Made by a program: the position numbers and the translations under genes. A stretch of DNA of 17,969 nucleotides from Kangiellaceae bacterium (GTDB taxonomy: Bacteria > Pseudomonadota > Gammaproteobacteria > Enterobacterales > Kangiellaceae). The stretch is taken from assembly GCA_030148365.1 (NCBI GenBank), contig JASBTO010000182.1, forward strand, positions 1-17,969. Reading direction: 5' to 3'. Numbering within the stretch: position 1 is the first letter of the stretch; every line of letters starts with the position of its first letter. The notes under the pieces were generated by a model. The model saw only the letters and a program-made list of their open reading frames with translations. It had not been told where the DNA came from and did not search any database. Of the stretch, positions 6,485 to 13,028 are shown piece after piece.

Positions 6485-9160
6485 TTGATTCTACGCAAGC
6501 GAAATCCGGCACAGACCGGACAATCCGGCACCGCGCTGACCCTGGGCTGTCTGTCCCTGAGCCTGTTCATGGCCAGCGCGGCGCAAGCGGCCGAGCCCGC
6601 CTGGATCTGCCATCAGGACGCCGGCTCCGCACTCTGGATCTGCCAGGATAGCGGTACCGCCAAGGTACCGGCAAAGCCCCGCGATCCGGCAGAGCAGCCC
6701 CGGCAGGAAACATCCGCCGATGCCGTTCAAACCACTCCGGCCCCGGTCGCGGCCGAAACTGTCGACGAGATCACCCCCGTACCGGAAGATGAGCCGACCG
6801 ACGAGACCGGCACCCTGACCGCCGTCGGCGAAGTGCCTGACGATCTGCCCGGACCCGTGGTACCGGAAAACCTGCCGGCCCTGACCGCGGATGTTCCGGA
6901 AACGCCCCTTGAAGCGCCGGATCCGGAGCTTGGCGTACGCTTCCTGATCAATGACGCAGACTGGCAAAACCGCCGCTTCCCGGCTTTCAGCCAGTGCCCC
7001 GGCCCCTACCTGCCTGGCCGGGTCGGACCTTTGCCGCTGGCCAACGCTGAAGCGCCATTGGACATGAAAGCGGATTCCGCGCCCCTGCGCACCGCGACCC
7101 GCACCCACCTGAAAGGTAACGTGCAGATCGAGCAGGGCAGCGAAAGATTCGCCGCTGACGAAGTTTTCCTCAATCACGAAACGACCCAGGTCGACGCCAG
7201 TGGCGGGATCCTTTATGAAGATGGCGCACTGGTGCTGGCCGGTGACAGTCTGACCGGCAACCGTGACGCCGAAATCACCACCATCAATCAGGTCCGCTAC
7301 CGCATCGTGCCGACCAATGCCAACGGCAGTGCAGACCGGGTCGTCATGCAGGGCCGCAATCTGGTGACCCTGGACAATTCCAGCTTCACCACCTGCCCAA
7401 GCGATGACAACGCCTGGGCCATCAACGCCAGCGAAATCCTGCTCGATCGGGAAGACGGCACGGGCGAAGCCTGGAACATGACCCTGCGCGTCAAGGACGT
7501 ACCGGTGATGTACTTGCCCTATATCTCTTTCCCCATCGACGATCGGCGCCGCTCCGGCTTTCTGTATCCGGCCTTCAGCGAAAACAAGCGCAATGGCATT
7601 GATATCGCGACGCCTTACTACCTGAATCTGGCGCCCAATTATGATCTGACCCTGACGCCCCGCTGGCTGAAAAAGCGCGGTACCCAGCTCGGCGCCCAGT
7701 TCCGTTACCTGACTTCCGGCAGCCGCGGCATTATCGGTGCCGAATACCTGCCCGATGATCGGGAAGCGGATTTCGAGGACAATCCGGATCGCTGGTCCTG
7801 GGACGTCTATCATCACACCCGCTTCAGTCCGCGCTGGACCGCCGGCATCAACGCCCAGGGCGTCAGCGACAATGACTATTTCCACGATCTCGGCACCGAC
7901 TTCGATGTCGGCAACAAGGATCGCCTGCTCCGCCACGGCTATATCCAGTATCGGGATCCGCACTGGTCTTTCAACGCCCGCTTGCGTCAAGAGCAGGTAT
8001 TGTCCGGCGGCGAGCGCTACCGGGAACTGCCGTCATTCCGGCTGTCCGGCAACTACCCGGATCAGTGGGCGGGCATGAATTTCTTTGTCAGCTCCGAGTT
8101 AACCCGGTTTGACAAGAAGAGTGATACCGCAGTTACCGGTGATCGATTCAGCGTCGCACCGGGCATCAGCATGCCCTACGAGACCCTGTCCGGGTTCGTC
8201 GTACCGACCCTTCGCTACCACCACACCCAGTACAAACTCGATGATCCGGTTACAGACGAGTCCGAGACCATCAACCGGGGACTACCCATTTTCAGCCTCG
8301 ACAGTGGCCTCTTTTTTGAGCGGGAACTGGTCTTCGGTGAAGAGGACTTTACCCAGACTCTGGAGCCGAGACTCTTCTACCTGTACGTACCCTATGAAGA
8401 TCAGGACGATATTCCGCGCTTTGATACCAACCAGTCGACTTTCAATTTCTCCAGGCTATTCCGCACCAACCGTTTTAACGGTATGGACCGGATCGGTGAC
8501 GCCAACCAGGTGAGTGCGAGCCTGACCAGCCGTTTCCTTGACTCGGTCGGGCGCGAAAGGCTGCGATTGACGGCGGGGGAAATCTTCTACTTCCGGGATC
8601 GTCAGGTGACTCTGACGCCTTCCCGGGCAGAAGGCACCGCACCCAATTCCGCGCTGCTGGCCGAAGCCGTCTATAACTGGACTTCGGGGCTCTCGGTGCG
8701 GAGCGGTATCGAATGGGATCACCATAACGACGAGACCAATCGCGGTGTGCTGTCGCTGCACTATGAGCCTGAACCCAACAAGATCATCAACCTGTCCCAC
8801 CGGGTCCGGCGTCGCAGTAGCGGTATCTCCGAGGAATCCGACGTCTCCGTTGCCTGGCCGCTGGTCGGAAACTGGAATCTGGTCGGGCGCTGGAACAATG
8901 ATCTGGTCGAGCATCGAACCATCGAGAGCCTCATTGGTCTAGAGTATGAGTCCTGCTGCTGGGCCGTGCGCGTGGTCGGCAGGCGTTATCTCAATGCCCG
9001 CCTGGACGGCAACGGCTTCATCGTCGCCGACGACGACGATGAATTTAACAGCGGGATATTTTTCCAGTTCATATTCAAGGGACTCGGCGGCACCAGTACC
9101 GCCACCACGACCCTGTTACGGGAAAGCATTTTTGGTTACGAAGACTTACTAGGACAATAA
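6485..9160 (+). CDS. lptD: LptD, outer-membrane LPS transport/assembly beta-barrel
   Basis: 891 aa. A signal peptide with RKR near the N-terminus and cleavage likely after AAQA (about residue 35) is followed by an N-terminal extension with WIC (Cys42) and WIC (Cys53). An acidic, proline-rich linker occupies 57-147. The OstA/LptA-like beta-jellyroll domain runs from about 190 to 320 (GNVQIEQGSERFAADEV), and the rest is the large C-terminal barrel. Cys171 (SQCPGPY), Cys304 (TTCPSDD) and the pair Cys824-Cys825 (ESCCW) match the order of E. coli LptD cysteines 31, 173 and 724-725, which form the two interdomain disulfides. The protein works with the lipoprotein LptE to insert LPS in the outer leaflet. 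The start is TTG at 6485: an in-frame TAA at 6479 excludes anything longer, and the next ATG would cut away the signal peptide. First gene of the lptD-surA-pdxA-rsmA operon. Confidence 0.96.
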   Translation: MILRKRNPAQTGQSGTALTLGCLSLSLFMASAAQAAEPAWICHQDAGSALWICQDSGTAKVPAKPRDPAEQPRQETSADAVQTTPAPVAAETVDEITPVPEDEPTDETGTLTAVGEVPDDLPGPVVPENLPALTADVPETPLEAPDPELGVRFLINDADWQNRRFPAFSQCPGPYLPGRVGPLPLANAEAPLDMKADSAPLRTATRTHLKGNVQIEQGSERFAADEVFLNHETTQVDASGGILYEDGALVLAGDSLTGNRDAEITTINQVRYRIVPTNANGSADRVVMQGRNLVTLDNSSFTTCPSDDNAWAINASEILLDREDGTGEAWNMTLRVKDVPVMYLPYISFPIDDRRRSGFLYPAFSENKRNGIDIATPYYLNLAPNYDLTLTPRWLKKRGTQLGAQFRYLTSGSRGIIGAEYLPDDREADFEDNPDRWSWDVYHHTRFSPRWTAGINAQGVSDNDYFHDLGTDFDVGNKDRLLRHGYIQYRDPHWSFNARLRQEQVLSGGERYRELPSFRLSGNYPDQWAGMNFFVSSELTRFDKKSDTAVTGDRFSVAPGISMPYETLSGFVVPTLRYHHTQYKLDDPVTDESETINRGLPIFSLDSGLFFERELVFGEEDFTQTLEPRLFYLYVPYEDQDDIPRFDTNQSTFNFSRLFRTNRFNGMDRIGDANQVSASLTSRFLDSVGRERLRLTAGEIFYFRDRQVTLTPSRAEGTAPNSALLAEAVYNWTSGLSVRSGIEWDHHNDETNRGVLSLHYEPEPNKIINLSHRVRRRSSGISEESDVSVAWPLVGNWNLVGRWNNDLVEHRTIESLIGLEYESCCWAVRVVGRRYLNARLDGNGFIVADDDDEFNSGIFFQFIFKGLGGTSTATTTLLRESIFGYEDLLGQ

Positions 9161-9162
9161 TT

Positions 9163-10458
9163 GTGAGAAAAGTATTTTTATCAGCCCTCGCGGCACTGGT
9201 TTTGCTTGCGGCCAACAGCCAGACGGCCCAATCAGCGGAAGAGATCGACCGCGTCATCGCCCACGTTGAAAGCGACGTGATTCTGAAAAGCGAACTGGAC
9301 CGCAAGGTGGCAACCATCACCGCCCGTCTGCAGGCGAGCGGTACCCGGATGCCCCCGCAAGACGTGCTGCGCAAGCAGGTTCTCGAGCGCATGATCACCG
9401 ACCGCGTGCAACTCGAGATGGGCAAACGCGCCGGGGTGCGCATTTCCGACGCCGAGGTCAACCGGGCCGTCGCCAGTGTCGCCGAGCGCAACAACCTGAC
9501 GCTACCCCAATTCAAGGCCCAACTGGCCAGCGACGGCGTTGATTTTGACCTGTTCCGCGAAGATCTCCGCGAAGAAATCATGATCAGCCAGGTCCGCAGC
9601 GCCCAGGTCAATCGCCGGGTTCGCCTCTCGGATCGGGAGATCGAAAGTTTCGTCGAAAACATGGACAAAAACAGCGGTGAGGATATCCAGTACCACCTCG
9701 GTCACATTCTGATCCCGGTTCCTGAAAATGCCAGTAACGAACGCATCGGTGCCGCCCGGGAAAAGTCCGCCGAGCTGGTTCAGGCCTTGCGTGACGGCGC
9801 CGACTTCGCCGAAACCGCCATCGCCGAATCCGCCGGCCAGGAAGCCCTGCAAGGCGGTGATTTCGGCTGGCGCTCCGAGCAGCAACTGCCGACCCTGTTT
9901 ACCGGTACCGTCACAGGCATGAAAACCGGCGAAGTATCCGAGCCCCTGCGCAGCGGCTCCGGCTTCCACATCCTGAAGCTGTTTGAAAAGAAAGGTGAGC
10001 AGCAGGTAATCGTCGAGGAAACCAATGTCCGTCACATTCTTATCGCGCCCGACGCCATCACCACATCCAAAGACGCCAGGACCCAGCTTGCCCTGATCCG
10101 CGACCGGATCGCCCGGGGCGACTCGACCTTCGAGGAAGAAGCGCGTAAACATTCCGATGATCGGGGTAACGCCAATCTGGGCGGTGAGCTCGGCTGGAAG
10201 ACTCCGGCCAATTTCGTGCCGGAGTTCGCCGCCGCCATGACCGAAACCGGCATCAACGAAATCAGCCCGCCGTTTGAAACCCAGTTTGGCTGGCACATCC
10301 TGGAAGTCCTTGGTCGGCGCGCCGCAGATCAGACCGAAGAAGCCAAGAAACAGCAGGCCGCCCGTATTCTCCATAACCGCAAATATGACGAGGAAGTGGA
10401 AGCCTGGGTCCGGGAAGTGCGGGATCAGGCCTACATCAAATACGTCGAAGTCGAGTAG
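9163..10458 (+). CDS. surA: SurA, periplasmic peptidyl-prolyl isomerase and outer-membrane protein chaperone
   Basis: 431 aa, normal SurA length. Signal peptide 1-24 (RKVFLSALAALVLLAANS...TAQS). The N-terminal chaperone domain runs from about 25 to 170 (RVIAHVESDVILKSELDRK, then QVLERMITDRVQLE). Two parvulin domains follow at about 175-275 (HLGHILIPVP...GGDFGW...GFHILKL) and 285-385 (VRHILIAPD...GGELGW...GWHILEV), and then a C-terminal helix. It escorts unfolded outer-membrane proteins, LptD among its best-known clients, to the BAM complex. The start is GTG at 9163, two bases after the lptD TAA, with AGGACA upstream inside lptD; coupled translation with its client gene is likely. Confidence 0.97.
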   Translation: MRKVFLSALAALVLLAANSQTAQSAEEIDRVIAHVESDVILKSELDRKVATITARLQASGTRMPPQDVLRKQVLERMITDRVQLEMGKRAGVRISDAEVNRAVASVAERNNLTLPQFKAQLASDGVDFDLFREDLREEIMISQVRSAQVNRRVRLSDREIESFVENMDKNSGEDIQYHLGHILIPVPENASNERIGAAREKSAELVQALRDGADFAETAIAESAGQEALQGGDFGWRSEQQLPTLFTGTVTGMKTGEVSEPLRSGSGFHILKLFEKKGEQQVIVEETNVRHILIAPDAITTSKDARTQLALIRDRIARGDSTFEEEARKHSDDRGNANLGGELGWKTPANFVPEFAAAMTETGINEISPPFETQFGWHILEVLGRRAADQTEEAKKQQAARILHNRKYDEEVEAWVREVRDQAYIKYVEVE

Positions 10459-10461
10459 TCA

Positions 10462-11466
10462 TTGTCCGATACGCCACGTCTGATGATATCCGCGGGTGAG
10501 CCCGCGGGTATCGGTCCCGAGCTGGTCGTCCGGCTGGCGCAACTTCCCTGGCAGGCCGAACTGGCCGTGTGCGCCGACCCGCAACTGCTGATCGACGCCG
10601 CATCCCTGACCGGGCTACCCCTCGAACTTTCAGAAGTGGATTACACTGCGCCGGCGCGCCCGCACCGGCCGGGGCACCTGAAGATTCTGCCCCGATTTCT
10701 GACAACCCCGGTCACCTGGGGCCAACCGGATCCCGACAACGCACCTTATGTACTCGATTGCCTGCGCGCTGCCGCCAACCGGGTCCGTAGTGGCGAAGCG
10801 GATGCCCTCGTGACCGGACCGGTGCACAAGGGCGTGATCAATGACGCCGGCATTCCGTTTTCCGGCCATACCGAATTTCTGGCGGAGCTGGCGGGCGTCG
10901 AGCAGGTCGTGATGATGCTCGCAACGGATGAGCTACGGGTTGCGCTCGCGACCACCCATCTGCCACTCCGCGCCGTCCCCGACGCCATTACCGAACCCCA
11001 TCTCGAACGGGTCATCCGGATTTTGCACCAGGATCTGCAACGCCATTTCGGGCTCGATGCGCCCCGCATCCTGGTGTGCGGACTCAACCCCCACGCCGGC
11101 GAATGCGGCCATCTCGGCCGCGAAGAAATTGAAGTCATCGAACCCTTGCTGGCACGTCTGCGGGGATCCGGTATTGCCCTGACCGGCCCGCTACCCGCCG
11201 ATACGGCATTTACCCCAGGCCCCCTGCAGCAGGCCGATGCGGTGCTGGCCATGTATCATGATCAGGGGTTGCCGGTGCTCAAATTTGCCGGCTTCAACCG
11301 GGCCGTGAACATCACGCTCGGATTGCCCTTTGTCCGAACATCCGTCGATCACGGTACCGGCCTGGACATCGCCGGCCGGAATCTCGCGAAGGTGGACAGC
11401 TTTCGCTACACAATCGATTTCACAATCGGCCTGCTGGAACGGGCCAGAGCGCGGGGAAATTCGTGA
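10462..11466 (+). CDS. pdxA: PdxA, 4-hydroxythreonine-4-phosphate dehydrogenase
   Basis: 334 aa. Family motifs: ISAGEPAGIGPEL at 9-21, TGPVHKGVINDAG at 118-130 followed by FSGHTEFLAE, the metal ligands His166 (TTHLPL), His211 (LNPHAGE) and His266 (MYHDQGL), and RTSVDHGTGLDIAG near 292-305. It catalyses NAD-dependent oxidation of 4-phosphohydroxythreonine in pyridoxal-5'-phosphate synthesis, in the cytoplasm. The start is TTG at 10462, three bases after the surA stop. The first ATG (codon 8) lies too close to the conserved AGEPAGIGP motif to be likely. Its place between surA and rsmA is the classic gammaproteobacterial order. Confidence 0.96.
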   Translation: MSDTPRLMISAGEPAGIGPELVVRLAQLPWQAELAVCADPQLLIDAASLTGLPLELSEVDYTAPARPHRPGHLKILPRFLTTPVTWGQPDPDNAPYVLDCLRAAANRVRSGEADALVTGPVHKGVINDAGIPFSGHTEFLAELAGVEQVVMMLATDELRVALATTHLPLRAVPDAITEPHLERVIRILHQDLQRHFGLDAPRILVCGLNPHAGECGHLGREEIEVIEPLLARLRGSGIALTGPLPADTAFTPGPLQQADAVLAMYHDQGLPVLKFAGFNRAVNITLGLPFVRTSVDHGTGLDIAGRNLAKVDSFRYTIDFTIGLLERARARGNS

Positions 11467-11491
11467 GCAAGAGTTTTGAGAGCACCATCTT

Positions 11492-12310
11492 ATGAGTAAA
11501 CAGGGCCGCCAGGTCGGCGGGCACTATGCCCGCAAACGCTTTGGACAGAACTTTCTCCAGGATCCGGGCGTTATCCTGAATATTGTCAGTGCCGTTGCGC
11601 CACAAGAAGGCCAGCGACTCGTGGAAATTGGTCCCGGTATGGGTGCCATTACCCGATTGCTACTGGAGGCAGCGGGAGAACTGGACGTGGTGGAACTGGA
11701 TCGGGACCTGATCCCGAAACTGCAGGCCAGTTGCGGGGCGCTCGGCGAGTTACGCATTCATCAGGCCGACGCTCTGAAATTCGATTTCGGCGAGCTTGCC
11801 GGGGGCGACGGCAAACTGCGCATCGTCGGAAACCTGCCCTACAACATCTCCACCCCACTGCTGTTCCACCTGTTCGCATTCCTGCCGCAAATAGAGGACA
11901 TGCACTTCATGCTGCAAAAGGAGGTCGTCGAACGCTTGTGCGCGGATGTCGGCGACAATAACTACGGCCGGCTCAGTATCATGACCCGCTATTACTGTGA
12001 AGCGGAAAACCTGTTCACGGTGCCGCCGGAAGCCTTCCAGCCGGCCCCCAAAGTCGACTCGGCCATTGTCCGCCTGGTGCCGAAACCGGACTCTGCTCGC
12101 CAGGCCCGGGATCCGGCGCATCTGCGCGAGCTCGTGACCCAGGCGTTCAACCAGCGCCGCAAGACGCTGCGCAATACACTCAAGGGCCGGATCAGCGTCC
12201 CGGAACTCGAATCCCTCGACATCGACCCGGGTCAGCGGCCCCAGGAGCTCAGCCTCGCCAACTACACCGCCATCAGCAATTTCCTGATTAATCAGACGGA
12301 TAACAACTAA
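11492..12310 (+). CDS. rsmA: RsmA (KsgA), 16S rRNA dimethyladenosine transferase
   Basis: 272 aa. Begins with HYARKRFGQNFLQDP, then SAM-binding motif I EIGPGMG at 45-51, the acidic VVELDRDL that follows it, and catalytic motif IV NLPYNIS at 114-120. The C-terminal domain contains the arginine-rich FNQRRKTLRNTLKG. It dimethylates two adjacent adenosines in the 3' hairpin of 16S rRNA late in 30S assembly; loss gives kasugamycin resistance (family knowledge). ATG at 11492, 25 nt after pdxA, with only a weak GAG-type ribosome binding site. Last gene of the lptD operon. The apaG-apaH pair that commonly follows is absent here. Confidence 0.97.
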   Translation: MSKQGRQVGGHYARKRFGQNFLQDPGVILNIVSAVAPQEGQRLVEIGPGMGAITRLLLEAAGELDVVELDRDLIPKLQASCGALGELRIHQADALKFDFGELAGGDGKLRIVGNLPYNISTPLLFHLFAFLPQIEDMHFMLQKEVVERLCADVGDNNYGRLSIMTRYYCEAENLFTVPPEAFQPAPKVDSAIVRLVPKPDSARQARDPAHLRELVTQAFNQRRKTLRNTLKGRISVPELESLDIDPGQRPQELSLANYTAISNFLINQTDNN

Positions 12311-12343
12311 CCACCCTTTATCTCAAAACCGGAACAGGTTCAC

Positions 12344-12391
12344 ACTTTGCTCTCTTCGATTTTGCAAAGTAAATACTTTCTAAAGTATAGT
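12344..12391 (+). promoter_or_regulatory. Candidate promoter with overlapping AAAGT/ACTTT operator for the PilZ gene
   Basis: A -35 TTGCAA (12362-12367) and a -10 TATAGT (12386-12391) are 18 nt apart, 36 nt upstream of the PilZ ATG. The same stretch holds four alternating half-sites: ACTTT at 12344-12348, AAAGT at 12366-12370, ACTTT at 12375-12379 and AAAGT at 12382-12386. They make a perfect ACTTTGC/GCAAAGT repeat (loop 13) and two AAAGTA/TACTTT repeats with 2-nt centres. They overlap the -35 and fill the spacer, as a repressor site would. Confidence 0.55.
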
Positions 12392-12426
12392 GAGTTCATC
12401 AATCATGTCTGAAAAAGGGTTGGCAA

Positions 12427-12711
12427 ATGGGCCGGCAGACGATTTCCGACGACACCCGTTCCTGCTCCAGAGTAAAGGTTCACTTACCGGTGACCCTGCA
12501 CGAGGACCCCGTTCACACCTTCCTCACCCGTAGTGTCAATATTGGCGAAGGCGGCATCCTGATTGAAGCCAGAGGCGAGCACCACCTCAAAAAAGGCCAC
12601 CGCATTACCCTCGAAATCGGCAATCTCCTCGGCAACGACTCCGGGCAGCGCCGCACACCCGTGCGGGTTGTGCGCGTCGAAGACGACCATATCGCCCTCG
12701 AATTTATCTGA
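12427..12711 (+). CDS. Single-domain PilZ protein (candidate c-di-GMP receptor)
   Basis: 94 aa, a stand-alone PilZ domain. It has the N-terminal R-x3-R motif (Arg11, Arg15 in TRSCSR), beta-strand VKVHLPVTL, the second motif in the form NIGEGG at 38-43, and a C-terminal strand VRVVRVEDDHIALEFI. The consensus second motif is [D/N]-x-S-x-x-G; here Ser is replaced by Gly (Asn38-x-Gly40-x-x-Gly43), which may weaken but need not abolish c-di-GMP binding. AAGGG about 9 nt before the ATG serves as ribosome binding site. It has its own promoter after rsmA and no other domain, so it probably acts by binding a partner. The partner is not evident from the neighbours. Confidence 0.8.
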   Translation: MGRQTISDDTRSCSRVKVHLPVTLHEDPVHTFLTRSVNIGEGGILIEARGEHHLKKGHRITLEIGNLLGNDSGQRRTPVRVVRVEDDHIALEFI

Positions 12712-13028
12712 CAGCTTCGTACCGCTCCCCATCCAGGCAGCTGCCAACCCGGTCCTTTTATCCGGGTCCAGCCAGCGCCCACACCCTGCCCTGAGTTCGC
12801 CTGCCAGAAATCCCCTCGATCTCGACTGAATGGGAACCAGTCCCGGTTTTTCTCCTTTTTTCCTGTCCCGGTCCCTCGCGGTTGGGAGTCCGGTCACAAA
12901 ATAACCAGACCGGAAACCTTATAGTCGGACGGTCCGTTGCACAAAAAACACACACGACGGGCCATTTTACGGGTAGGTAAATCTCACAGGTCCACCAGAG
13001 ACCCTGTCATTCCAAGGAGAATAAATTA
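12712..13028 (+). promoter_or_regulatory. Non-coding region: PilZ gene end, candidate protease promoter and leader
   Basis: This 317-bp gap holds no convincing gene. Near its left end are the palindrome GGCAGCTGCC (12736-12745) and a 6-bp hairpin ACCCGG/CCGGGT (12747-12767, 9-nt loop), a possible weak terminator for the PilZ gene without a clear T-tract. Further right, CCGGTC (12890-12895) and GACCGG (12908-12913) form an inverted repeat just upstream of TATAGT (12920-12925). That could be a -10 with no recognisable -35, as in activator-dependent promoters. CGGAC-G-GTCCG (12926-12936) would lie at the transcription start. The leader would be about 95 nt. A strong AAGGAG precedes the protease ATG. 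Confidence 0.4.

Noticed and set aside
6361..6570. Extended AmgK N-terminus to 6570
   Set aside because: It would run across the intergenic inverted repeat and overlap the lptD start, and the added residues are low-complexity with no family match.
6491..7990. 499-codon minus-strand ORF
   Set aside because: Antisense shadow of lptD in GC-rich DNA; no motif, and lptD is certain.
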